Shown here one piece after another: positions 9,847 through 19,337 of a stretch of 64,000 nucleotides of DNA. A program made the translations under genes and the position numbers. Numbering within the stretch: position 1 is the stretch's first letter; each line of letters opens with the position of its first letter. The notes below the pieces were generated by a model. The model searched no databases. It was not told where the DNA came from and saw only the letters and a program-made list of their open reading frames with translations. The DNA is from Drosophila pseudoobscura (taxonomy: Eukaryota; Arthropoda; Insecta; Diptera; Drosophilidae), in assembly GCF_009870125.1 (NCBI RefSeq), contig NC_046680.1:20355501-20419500 (forward strand). Direction: 5' to 3'.

Positions 9847-10311
9847 TCAAACCTCGAGGCGACATCGCTGATTAGGACCTGTGGCCACATAGCCGGGCTT
9901 GCAGTTGGGCGGCAGGTCGAACAGGCTCACTCCACTAATGCCCGAAAAGTTTCCCGGAGTTTGCTCGATGATAGGTGAGGGCGTAACCTGCACGCTGCTG
10001 GGTGTGGTCGTTGTTTGTCCGTGGCTCGATTTCTGCGTAAGACGTCCGAGGATGGTTTTGCGTGTAGTATGTTCGTGGATGTTCTTGGCCGTGGTATGCT
10101 GGTGGAGGTGCTTAGCCGTGGTATGCTGGTGGAGGTGCCTGGCCGTGGTATGCTGGTGGATGTGCCTGGCCGTGGTATGCTGGTGGATGTGCCTGGCCGT
10201 GGTATGCTCGGGGACGGCCTTTTGTGTGGTATGCTCTTGCCTCGGCATGGTATGGCACCACTGCCAGCTCAGCATCAGCAGCCCAAAGATCAGCAGTAAT
10301 CTTGATAGCAT
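9847..10311 (-). CDS. Secreted His/Thr-repeat protein of the tail family (member 6)
   Basis: Single exon, 154 aa. The signal peptide is near residues 1-21 (MLSRLLLIFGLLMLSWQW). Next come about seven 9-10-residue units of the type HTTARHIHQ (residues 26-90), then a Thr/Ser-rich stretch. The end is FDLPPNCKPGYVATGPNQRC followed by R-L-E-V. The cysteines are twelve residues apart rather than ten, a spacing shared only with member 7. The His- and Thr-rich repeats suggest a glycosylated, possibly metal- or pH-sensitive secreted protein; that is inference. Signal peptide, FDLPPNCKPG block and promoter motif are nearly the same as in member 7, so the two are recent duplicates, and the repeats are found only here. 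Confidence 0.8.
   Translation of the reverse strand: MLSRLLLIFGLLMLSWQWCHTMPRQEHTTQKAVPEHTTARHIHQHTTARHIHQHTTARHLHQHTTAKHLHQHTTAKNIHEHTTRKTILGRLTQKSSHGQTTTTPSSVQVTPSPIIEQTPGNFSGISGVSLFDLPPNCKPGYVATGPNQRCRLEV
10048..10233 (-). repeat. 27-bp coding tandem repeat in member 6
   Basis: About six units code HTT-A-R/K-H-I/L-HQ. On the plus strand they read as repeated CCGTGGTATGCTGGTGGA-type blocks. The neighbour duplicate (member 7) lacks the array, so it expanded after or was lost since the duplication. Confidence 0.85.
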
Positions 10312-10375
10312 TTTTAAATGACAGCGAGCTATGGAACGCGAGTATTACCTTCCTCCGGGTTGAAATCTGCGGTAC

Positions 10376-10388
10376 TAAACCGAGTTTA
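10376..10388 (-). promoter_or_regulatory. 13-bp dyad motif upstream of member 6
   Basis: TAAACTCGGTTTA on the minus strand, about 65 bp before the ATG. The identical 13 bp occur about 68 bp before the ATG of member 7. The arms TAAAC and GTTTA are inverted copies, which suits a dimeric factor or a core-promoter element; function is inferred. Confidence 0.5.
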
Positions 10389-10939
10389 AAAACAGCACCT
10401 AATCAGCCTCTAAGTCTGTGAAGCTTTCCTCAAGATGAGCATGAATAAGCTTTACACGAGATCAATCTAGATCGAAAAACACCTTTTCTTGTTCTCTTTT
10501 CTCTTCGCTTTATACCCTAGCAGACGGCACTTTGATTTTCCACAGATGTTTGTGGGCTCAGAAAGGCAGCATATTCGACCTAAACAAAAGGGTTTATCAC
10601 CAGCTTCCCTGAGTTTTAAGATGTAGGTTTAAGATCTGATCGCAATTTTCATTGGAAATTGAAGGAAATACATTTGTCTTACATAATTTCAATACTTTAT
10701 TGCATTATAGGAATTTTATATAGAAATGATAGAGCGGCAAGAGTCTATCTTTATTACGACACAGCTAAATTCAGTTCAATAGCGACTCGAAGTTGTAATA
10801 TTTATGCGCACTCGTTTATTTATGAATATATATTTATGAATATTTATTTATAAAGCAGAGCTTATAACACGTCTCCATCTCGCGTACATTCCACAGAGGT
10901 AGGAGACTCATACGACTCGTTAAAAGTATTGTCCAGTCC

Positions 10940-11161
10940 TTAGGCCTGGTGGCGACACCTGTGATGGGGCCCAGTGGCCACCTCGCCGGGCTTGCAGTTG
11001 GGCGGCAGGTCAAAGATGCTCTGCAAGACAAACCCTGAGAAGTTCTGGACGTTTTGGGCTGGTTGCTCGGTTGTAGCCAAGCGGCTGTGACTGGGCATGG
11101 TTTGCGCCCACTGCCAGCTCATCAGCAGAAATCCAAAGATCAGAAGTAGTTTCGAAAGCAT
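10940..11161 (-). CDS. Small secreted protein of the tail family (member 7)
   Basis: Single exon, 73 aa. The signal peptide (MLSKLLLIFGFLLMSWQW, to about residue 21) is nearly identical to member 6. A short Thr/Gln-rich linker with one NFS sequon follows, and then FDLPPNCKPGEVATGPHHRC with R-H-Q-A at the end. The spacing between cysteines is twelve. It is the repeat-free twin of member 6, about 630 bp away on the same strand. Possible AATAAA signals lie at 10843-10848 and 10815-10820 on this strand. The mature peptide would be about 52 residues. Function is unknown. Confidence 0.8.
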   Translation of the reverse strand: MLSKLLLIFGFLLMSWQWAQTMPSHSRLATTEQPAQNVQNFSGFVLQSIFDLPPNCKPGEVATGPHHRCRHQA

Positions 11162-11228
11162 TTCGAAGTGTCAGAACCCTTGTCGTAAGAAGAATGATTA
11201 CTGGTCTCGAACTCCAGAGCTGCAGAAC

Positions 11229-11241
11229 TAAACCGAGTTTA
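11229..11241 (-). promoter_or_regulatory. 13-bp dyad motif upstream of member 7
   Basis: Identical to the motif before member 6 (TAAACTCGGTTTA on the minus strand) and at the same distance from the ATG. Sequence around it is much less conserved, so the motif itself seems to be kept. Confidence 0.5.
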
Positions 11242-11503
11242 GAAAACACACAGAGTTGGCTTTGAAGCCAAAGCTTTGTTTTGCTTTTGTATTCGAAAGC
11301 TTTAAGCAAGCATTTCGTAGAGATCGAGAGCGGAAAAGCTTCTTGCACTTTGTTGATCTCTCCCTCTCTCTCTCTCTCTATGTTCTTTCCACACAAATTG
11401 ATTTCTGTTCCATTTTTCGGTTAATTGTACTTCTTGTTTACTGTTATAGTCACATATCAATTCAAATTTATCAAAACTTGCTGGCCATTACGTCACAGGC
11501 GGG

Positions 11504-11701
11504 TCACTTCTGTTCGATGGCCGCCCGCAAGCGTTCATGATGGGCATTGGCTGTGGCCGCCGCATTGCTGGACTCTGCTCCAGGATTCAACGCATTCCAT
11601 CCCAACCAGCAGACGGTGTGCAGCACCAGGACGGCAATCCCAATGCGAACCAGCGGCTTGTATTTTAAGGTCTTGGGGGGGCCGTTCTTGGCGTTCTCCA
11701 T
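11504..11701 (-). CDS. Small single-pass membrane protein, 65 aa
   Basis: The frame opens in good context (GCAGCATGG) with a Lys/Pro-rich N-terminus. One hydrophobic segment spans about residues 17-39 (VRIGIAVLVLHTVCWLGW), then a polar Ala/Glu/Arg-rich C-terminal helix. It has no cleavable signal peptide and no family tail. TTTTATTTTGGCAG just before the ATG looks like a splice acceptor, so there may be a 5' UTR intron. Size and layout resemble small mitochondrial inner-membrane or ER membrane proteins, but I do not recognise the family. No convincing poly(A) signal was found close by. Confidence 0.6.
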   Translation of the reverse strand: MENAKNGPPKTLKYKPLVRIGIAVLVLHTVCWLGWNALNPGAESSNAAATANAHHERLRAAIEQK

Positions 11702-12028
11702 GCTGCCAAAATAAAAACTGATCTGGAGCCAGCTGATGGCACATGAGGGAGAGCGGAAAAGCTTGCCAAAGCTTTCTCTCTCTCTCTTTCTCTGTGTGTC
11801 AGGGCTGGGCGAACGCGGAACCAGTGGAACTTGCTTTGAAATCGTTCAGTTCTTGGGATTTCTTTCTGGGTCCCTTTATGCAAATTTCTCTCGACTTTAA
11901 CCAAGTCCTAGCTAGAAAAAAAAAGTATCTCGATTCGTTCCTGTCCTCACCTCAGACTCATGTCGGCAGCCACAAAACTTTTGCCAGAAAAACAAAAAAT
12001 CACCTAACACAAAAGCAAGTGGGAGAAA

Positions 12029-12269
12029 ATGGCTGAAGAGCGCAAAGAAAGTCCGTCGAAAGTCGAATACCCTTGCCGACCAGACCAATGGCGTTTTTAT
12101 GGCATGGTAGGTTATTACAGCTCCGTGCGGAAGCAATTCAAACTTGTGATACAAAATGATAATACTCTACACTCCAAGGGTACAACAAATTCGCCAGCAA
12201 ATGGCACACAATACGCTCATATTACAAGCAGATGGAGACGCTCCAAAAGGAGCAGCAGCATGTCGGAGG
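12029..12269 (+). CDS. Possible first coding exon, uncertain frame
   Basis: ATG in good context (GAAAATGGCTGAAG) starts a frame that stays open to a good splice donor, GTGAGT, at 12270. It reads MAEERKESPSKVEYPC and onward, with no signal peptide. A second frame (about 12181-12269) reads FASKWHTIRSYYKQMETLQK before the same donor. That frame resembles the C-terminal helix of MADF domains, but it has no upstream start and stops lie just before it. The two cannot both be right, and no downstream exon could be identified. Confidence 0.25.
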
Positions 12270-12275
12270 GTGAGT

Positions 12276-14240
12276 GGGTCTGGATATGTGTGGCAGGGTG
12301 TGAATGCCCCTGGCCAGGTGAAAGATTGAAGCTGCAAGCGTCAGGAATTAGCATGTTATGTTTAACGCATTTTTGCACCTTCGGCATCCCGGGGCTCCTT
12401 TCCATGACTTCCGAATGGGTCTGGGGCGTGGGGCGTGGGGCAGCCCCCAGCAACACATGTGCAAACAAGACGTTGCCTTTAACCCGTTGTGGCTTATCCT
12501 TGCGGACCACAGCACGGCAGCAGCAACAAACAGGAATACGAGCAGGAGTCGAGAATTTTCCACACATTTAATCGCATTTTGTTGTGCTCTCCATGAGACT
12601 GTCTGTGTGTGGTGTGGTGTGGCGTGGTGTGGAGGGGTGGGGGTGGAAATTGTTGAAAAGCTCACATGAATTTTAAACTGCGGTTACTCCCAGCCGCAAA
12701 AGGAGTTTGGGGCTAGGCAGAGGAGGCTTAGCATGCGGGTCTTTGAGCCGCTTACGTGTGAGTGCCATTGAATAATGCAGCCCTGCAGTCAGCTACCGAT
12801 GCCAACGAGCGAGCTGGCAACAAATTAAATTGAATTTCAGCTGCGACATTTAAAAATTTCATGAGCACTTCCCAGCCCATTTCGGGGTGGAGGCCCTCCC
12901 CCTGCCGTTTCCTCCATTTGAAGACCCATTCCCGGGGAAAACCTCTTGCAGGGCTCATTAAATAGATGCCCGGTACGTGCTTCCATTTTGGGGCACATTT
13001 CATTAAGTGCACGTAAACGGCAGGCTGTCAACTAGCTGTGGGCGTGTTCTGCGCCCCCATCCCCTCTCCATCTCTCTGTTGCTCACACAGACACATGGGT
13101 AATTCTCAACGTAAACACTTTGGGAGAACATGTCGCAAAGACATCAATTACAGCATCAGCCGCATTGGCATCAGCATCATCATCATCATCATCATCATCG
13201 ATTGGCCCACATGATGATGATGATGTCAGTTTTTGGCCCCTAGGTGAAACTGCTGTCTCCACCCTTCCTCCGTCCTCCCTTAACCGCATTTCAAATGTAT
13301 TTTTATGTAAGCACTCAAAAAATACGAGAATTGTAGGAGGACTGAGAGGAAATACAGTGCGTGGCAAAGGTATATGCTGCGAAAGAGAAAACCCCTAGTC
13401 GATCTAAAGTTGCGTTTCGTTCTGTGGCTCCTATGAAACGTACTGTACCATGGCTGTTACTCCAGTATTTGCTTTGCATTGCTGAAATAAATTTCCACTA
13501 CGTGTTGTGTTGTGTTTTGTCGTGTTTGACTACAGATAGTCGGAAGCATGAGGAAGCGCCGCCGAGTCAGCACACGTGGGACAGGTGGACAAAACTAGGC
13601 ACGGCACCACTTAATTGTTCTTGCGTGAAGCATTCAAGTTTCTCAAATATTTATGCTGGTGGAACCCACTTTCCCAACTACGAACATGCTAAATGGTTCT
13701 TAACGGGCATTACTCTCCTCTTTCAAAGCATTTCCAAGTAGTCATCATCTACTAATTGAGATGGTTCCAACTCTGAATTAAGCCAAAAATCACGCCCTCG
13801 CTCAAGGGTCATTCATATGCAGCGTTAAGTAATTAGTGGAAGCACTCCACTTCCTCCGCCCATTAGCAAACATTTTATTACTACATTTTCAGTATTTTTT
13901 CGTCGTCTTGAGCACGAAGCGGCCTCGAGAGAGGTGCCGCAAAAAACCAAAATCTGCTTCTCACTAAAATGTTTTATAATGCAGATAGATAGATGGTGTA
14001 AAATATGGACCACCCATTAACGCTCTGACGACGACGACGGTGGCTGTCAACGTGCAACGAAAACACTTCAACTGGCACAAACAGCGCAGAGAGCGCTTTG
14101 CCGCTCGAGGGCTCAAGGGTTGTTTTAATTGCTTTACAAAGTAGAACAACAATAACACCGGGAACGGGAAAAACCCGCCGGTTAAGGCCGATGCAACAAT
14201 TCCACTACTATTTTCCCTTGGCTGGGCTGCTTATTATAAG
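12276..14240. other. Noncoding, TCA/GAT trinucleotide repeat
   Basis: No supported gene. An imperfect TCA repeat lies at 13168-13200. Open frames here are short, low-complexity or shadowed on both strands. Confidence 0.5.
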
Positions 14241-14242
14241 TT

Positions 14243-14840
14243 TTTCAAATGTATTCTTAAAAAGGGTACACCACTCAGAATTCGTTCTATCCGTTTTACC
14301 GAGCGATCATCGAAGCTCTGCGCCCCGAACGACACGGACACCGAAGTGCCGCACCAGAAAGGGCGCTGGGCAAAACCTCACGCTGCCGAATAGGACGATT
14401 TAACTCATCAACGCGGGTGTGTTTGGCTTTCAATTTGTGCGAAAGTAAGTGAAGACTGACTACAGAAATGATCCTGTGAAGTATAGTCTTAACTTTTACA
14501 GCCACGACCTGTGGATCTTCACCCGCCGCGAGCTAGAACCAGTTGGGAATTACAACAGCGCGAACGACGAAAAAGCAACCGACACGTGGGGATTATTCTG
14601 CATATGGGAATATGGTTGCTATGGGGTGGGATCAATTTTTACCGACTTGTGTGTTCTAAGATTCTTCTTCTCTTCAATGCCGATCGCCCATCGGATCGCT
14701 ACGTAGCTGTTGAAAAAAATAGAAAATCTGGAAAATTACAAAAAATCAATTCACTTGGCAGCGGTGGGATTCGAACCCACGCCTCCGAGGAGACTGGTGC
14801 CTTAAACCAGCGCCTTAGACCGCTCGGCCACGCTACCATT
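14243..14840 (+). repeat. Left outer inverted arm with tRNA-Leu(AAG)
   Basis: About 598 bp, matched in reverse by 17929-18522. The outer part (about 14243-14560) differs by only a few bases from its partner, while the part next to the tRNA differs by roughly 5-10 percent by eye, with small indels. The tRNA gene itself is identical. The arm holds the tRNA and about 510 bp of its 3' flank, so it is a host segment duplicated in inverted orientation rather than an obvious transposon. Confidence 0.85.
14756..14837 (-). tRNA. tRNA:Leu-AAG: tRNA-Leu(AAG), copy 1
   Basis: 82 nt, a class II tRNA. The 7-bp acceptor stem GGTAGCG/CGCTGCC carries one G-U pair and discriminator A. A-box TGGCCGAGCGG, anticodon stem CTGGT/ACCAG with loop TTAAGGC (anticodon AAG), a long variable arm with CTCC/GGAG, and B-box GGTTCGAATCC are all intact. 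A T6 run for Pol III stop follows on the minus strand about 10 bp after the gene. There is no intron. It decodes CUU and, with inosine, CUC and CUA. Confidence 0.97.
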
Positions 14841-14952
14841 TCCTAAATAGCCGCCAAATGGCTGTTAACAGAAAACAGAGTTTTGTACAGTTCTGACTGT
14901 TGGGTTTAATTAAAACCTTGGCGTGAGACTTTATATCTCAATGTTCCCTATG

Positions 14953-14959
14953 CTTAAAT
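14953..14959 (+). repeat. Left 7-bp target site duplication (CTTAAAT) of the fold-back element
   Basis: CTTAAAT lies directly before the terminal CACTAACC. The same 7 bp in direct orientation follows the right end at 16697-16703. Confidence 0.75.
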
Positions 14960-16696
14960 CACTAACCATACAGTATATAGATGTGCCAGTTCATACAACG
15001 AAATTGTCACACACCGACTTGCGCTATCCGTACCCCAGAGTGACGTCATCATGAGAGATAGAGCGCAGAGAGAACATCTTTGCATGTGTTAGTACACACG
15101 CAATATGTTTCGACAAAAATATGTGATTGTATGTTTTTTCAGATTTTTTGAACTCTCTCAGGTCTGATCTGTTTTGCCACCAGCATGTTTTAGTGTATGG
15201 GTGCACATGCATTCTCACGTACATTGCGTGTGTGTGTTTACTATTGCTGGCCGCTAGAACTGAAATTTGAGTTTGGTTCTTGTTTCAGGTCTTTTGATGG
15301 ACTGACCTACCGCCACAAAATAAATGAAGAATGGGCAGGGGGTGGGGGTATGGTACACTAGGGCGCGGGAAACAAAATAAAAGCTGTTATTTGTTTGATT
15401 TATACCACAAAATATAAAATATTACAATAATATAATTGCACATTTATTTCCTTATCTTAAGCAGGTTGATTATAAATTATACAAATTATGCAAACGCCGT
15501 CGGTTCTCGACTTTTTTGTTTATTATAACTAAAACAACGATGTATCTAAATATACAATATAAGAAAATATATATACATACATATATACTTAAATAAATAT
15601 GCCTAAATATAAATGGAATGGGTTTTACATATATGTATTTCAAATTAATTGTCAATCGCGCGCTTTCCGACGGGAATCTGCAAAGCAAAAATTTAGATGC
15701 GATGCCGGTCGCACCTTGAATACTCTCATGGACGATTCACGCAGACGATTCATATTTTGTTTTTGTATTCTTTCTCTCGAGACACACCGACTCGACGCTG
15801 ACCGGGCAGCAGTAATTTTGAAAACCCTCATGCAATATACGAATGTAATAAACTTTAATATTTATGTGCATATGTATGTACATAAGATATTTTATAATTG
15901 AATTAGAAAATTTGTGGGTATTGTCCATGAGAGTATTCAAGGTGCGACCGGCATCGCATCTAAATTTTTGCTTTGCAGATTCCCGTCGGAAAGCGCGCGA
16001 TTGACAATTAATTTGAAATACATATATGTAAAACCCATTCCATTTATATTTAGGCATATTTATTTAAGTATATATGTATGTATATATATTTTCTTATATT
16101 GTATATTTAGATACATCGTTGTTTTAGTTATAATAAACAAAAAAGTCGAGAACCGACGGCGTTTGCATAATTTGTATAATTTATAATCAACCTGCTTAAG
16201 ATAAGGAAATAAATGTGCAATTATATTATTGTAATATTTTATATTTTGTGGTATAAATCAAACAAATAACAGCTTTTATTTTGTTTCCCGCGCCCTAGTG
16301 TACCATACCCCCACCCCCTGCCCATTCTTCATTTATTTTGTGGCGGTAGGTCAGTCCATCAAAAGACCCGAAACAAGAACCAAACTCAAATTTCAGTTCT
16401 AGCGGCCAGCAATAGTAAACACACACACGCAATGTACGTGAGAATGCATGTGCACCCATACACTAAAACATGCTGGTGGCAAAACAGATCAGACCTGAGA
16501 GAGTTCAAAAAATCTGAAAAAACATACAATCACATATTTTTGTCGAAACATATTGCGTGTGTACTAACACATGCAAAGATGTTCTCTCTGCGCTCTATCT
16601 CTCATGATGACGTCACTCTGGGGTACGGATAGCGCAAGTCGGTGTGTGACAATTTCGTTGTATGAACTGGCACATCTATATACTGTATGGTTAGTG
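14960..16696. mobile_element. Fold-back DNA transposon, non-autonomous, long inverted arms
   Basis: The left arm 14960-15733 and right arm 15923-16696 are inverted copies of 774 bp around a 189-bp loop. I saw only one mismatch between the arms (in the string near 15289 against 16367). Ends are CACTAACCAT...ATGGTTAGTG with a 7-bp direct repeat CTTAAAT outside. The arms and loop are AT-rich, with no transposase-like frame. Frames of 60-100 codons in the arms simply mirror each other. The structure fits a foldback or long-TIR MITE mobilised in trans. A 7-bp duplication has been reported for some P-superfamily relatives in flies, but the family cannot be assigned. Arm identity implies a recent insertion or recent arm conversion. 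Confidence 0.85.
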
Positions 16697-16703
16697 CTTA
16701 AAT
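16697..16703 (+). repeat. Right 7-bp target site duplication (CTTAAAT) of the fold-back element
   Basis: CTTAAAT follows the terminal ATGGTTAGTG directly and matches 14953-14959. Confidence 0.75.
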
Positions 16704-17928
16704 GCATCCCTTGCATAGTTTTTCGAAGGTATTTTGCAGTTTTGTGGTGTCGACAGAACTATTTGTCGAGTCATTCATTAAGATTTTCCCTCATTGCTGG
16801 CTGGCATATTGAGTGGACATTTTACCTAGGACCCAAGCCACTTGGAATGTGCCTATTGTTCAACAGCAGTCCTTGGTATTTCAATTTGTCAATTGTTTGA
16901 AGTTTAATTTGATTCGGACATGGCCATGCCAGACATAGTCCCATTCCCAGCATTCCTGATAATGCCCACAATTAACTCCATTAGCGTTTGCACCTGGTTT
17001 TGTCAGGGCCCGCCTGGGATGTACGTGATTTTTTGCTTTTTACCTGCTACGGTCTGGCATGGAGATTGAACAATTTTACAATTACTCGTATTTTCAGGCC
17101 GAGCGAGCCGAGCGAGCGCCTTTAATTTGTATAAATTCACGTGTGGCAAATATTTTCTATGCTGACGCGGCGTCTGACTTTTTGCTCCCTTTCGGTGGCA
17201 ATTTAATGAAACCGCAAATGCTGCTCTGTTGTTGCCGACTGGCTTCCCAGTCCTTGGAGCACCCTTTGGCCAACCGCAGACTTTGTTTTTGTTTTCCCTG
17301 TCGTACCGTGCAAAGATTTTTATTGCAATTTTCTAATTTCATTGCGGATGTTTTGTACCGTCGGAGTCTTCTCCTTTTTCTAGATACCCAACTCCTGCGC
17401 CAGTGCCTGTGCCAGCTCCGTCTCCGGCTCCCTGCCACCGGCTTCAGTTTATGGCTTGCAGCAGCAGGGCGTCCGTCGGCAAATTGTTGCTGCGGTTGCA
17501 TGTGTGGAGGAAATGGGGGTCCAACCGCCTGTCACGCATAAATTCGCATTTTCATTTGAATTTTAAACGCATTTCTAAGCTGACGCCGCTGTCTAAGCAA
17601 AAATGCTGACAGTTTTGCAAAATATAATAAACATTTTAATGCAGCAGCCAGAGAAGGCAAGAGCAGAAGGCTTACCCCAGAAATTGATTTCGATTGATTG
17701 ACATTTTCTTGTTTCCCAAATGAGCGCATTTATATGCGTCACGGTGTGGGTGGAAAAATAAAATCAAGGTGTTGCCACTGCCACTGCCGCTGCTGCTGCC
17801 TCGCGGCGCTTGTAAAAATAGTTGCACAACAGAGATACAAAAGTATCTTTTTCTAAGCAAGAACTCACATCTACTCGACGAACCAGTGCCGCAAGTTCTT
17901 AACACGCATTTGACAACGCAGCAGAATA
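16704..17928. other. 1.2-kb stretch with no partner between fold-back element and right tRNA arm
   Basis: On the left, only about 115 bp separate the tRNA arm from the fold-back element, while on the right it is about 1.2 kb. The outer inverted repeat and the inner element are therefore not one concentric palindrome. No gene is seen; short frames at 17059-17541 lie on both strands without a supporting start or codon bias. Confidence 0.6.
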
Positions 17929-18522
17929 TGGTAGCGTGGCCGAGCGGTCTAAGGCGCTGGTTTAAGGCACCAGTCTCCTCGGAGGCGTGGGTTCGAATCC
18001 CACCGCTGCCAAGTGGAATTGATTTTTTGTAAATTTTCCAGATTTTCTATCTTTTTCAACAGCTACGTAGCGATCCGATCAGCGATCGGCATGGAAGAAG
18101 AATCTTAGAACACATAAGTCGGAAAAAGGTGATCCCACCCCATAGCAACCATATGCCCATATGCGCAGTAATCCCCACGTGTTGGTTGCTTTTTCGTTGA
18201 TTGCGCTGTTGTAATTCCCAACTGGTTCTAGCTCGCGGCGGGTGAAGATCCACAGGTCGTGGCTGTAAAAGTTAAGACTATACTTCACAGGATCATTTCT
18301 GTAGTCAGTCTTCACTTACTTTCGCACAAATTGAAAGCCAAACACACCCGCGTTGATGAGTTAAATCGTCCTATTCGGCAGCGTGAGGTTTTGCCCAGCG
18401 CCCTTTCTGGTGCGGCACTTCGGTGTCCGTGCCGTTCGGGGCGCAGAGCTTCGATGATCGCTCGGTAAAACGGATAGAACGAATTCTGAGTGGTGTACCC
18501 TTTTTAACAATACATTTGACAA
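17929..18522 (-). repeat. Right outer inverted arm with tRNA-Leu(AAG)
   Basis: About 594 bp, the reverse partner of 14243-14840. It holds an identical tRNA and the same 3' flank with scattered substitutions and small indels. Confidence 0.85.
17930..18011 (+). tRNA. tRNA:Leu-AAG: tRNA-Leu(AAG), copy 2
   Basis: 82 nt and identical to copy 1, on the opposite strand. All stems, A-box, B-box, variable arm and AAG anticodon are intact, and a T6 run follows about 12 bp downstream. The two genes are divergent, with their 5' ends about 3.1 kb apart, and the 5' flanks (outside the arms) are unrelated. Identical genes in diverging flanks fit gene conversion or strong selection on the tRNA. Confidence 0.97.
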
Positions 18523-18523
18523 A

Positions 18524-19087
18524 TTAAATCTTGCCCATAGTTTCCACCCACAAACTCTTTTTAGATTCTGAGTTGAGGGTTGGAATATGCTCCAAAAGTG
18601 CATTAAAAGTTTGATGGAGAAAAATGCGCTTTTCTTTGTGCGAACTTCTTATTTTGGGAACTGAAAGCGCGACACAACATCGCGTTATTGGCAATATTTT
18701 ATAAGCTTGCCAAGAACCACCCTGTATCTCCCTCGGAGTACCGAGTACCTTTGCCCGATCCCCATGCCCATGCTTTTGAAAAATTGGCATGTCGTTGCAA
18801 CTTTTTCCCGAGCAGTCTAAGAAAAAATAAAATCTCTTGGCACATAAGTTTTGTGCACTGCACGTTAAGTACTTTTTCATAACCATCCTCCCCTCCCCAG
18901 AGTCGTGGCTGTTGTGTCTGGGAGGTACGGTACTGCGGGATGGGATGTACTCCTGTGCCTCCGGGGCATAATATGCATATGCAACAACACAAGCGGAGGC
19001 GCAGCAAATAATAGAGAATGGCAATAAAAAGTACGATACATATTGGACGGAAAGCAGCCAAAGGGAAACTTTAAATAGTTCCTGCAA
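18524..19087 (-). CDS. Unassigned 187-codon open frame
   Basis: A long single frame begins with two hydrophobic stretches (MQELFKVSLWLLSVQYVSYF and a second to about residue 40). A YAYYAPEAQEYIP stretch and a Cys-containing basic region follow. Codon use is not strongly biased and there is no recognised domain. It ends next to the right tRNA arm. Length alone makes it worth listing, but a chance frame is quite possible. Confidence 0.25.
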   Translation of the reverse strand: MQELFKVSLWLLSVQYVSYFLLPFSIICCASACVVAYAYYAPEAQEYIPSRSTVPPRHNSHDSGEGRMVMKKYLTCSAQNLCAKRFYFFLDCSGKSCNDMPIFQKHGHGDRAKVLGTPREIQGGSWQAYKILPITRCCVALSVPKIRSSHKEKRIFLHQTFNALLEHIPTLNSESKKSLWVETMGKI

Positions 19088-19337
19088 CTTTTCGGAGAGT
19101 TTTGCTCTGGGGAAGGGACAACTGCGCCAAATTACTTTTAGTGCTGGTTTTTTTTTCGCAGAGTTTTTGTTATTTTTTATTCTGTTTTGTGCAAAAGTTT
19201 GTGGCCCTAAATTAAGCGATTACAAATGGGATTTTTTTGATAATAGAAATTATAAATTGATATCAAGAAAAGTTGCGGAAAAGTCAGGACATTGTTAAAT
19301 AGACGGAAAAAAAGAGGAAATACTTTTCATTTATGTT

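Noticed and set aside
13120-13398. Ser-rich frame at the TCA repeat
   Set aside because: It is a simple-repeat translation without start context or other support.
14296-14505. A 69-codon frame identical in both tRNA arms
   Set aside because: The identity comes from the duplicated DNA. Neighbouring frames are open too, and there is no codon bias.
15024-16632. Mirror-image frames inside the fold-back arms
   Set aside because: They are AT-rich and short, with no transposase-like motif, and are simply reverse copies of one another.
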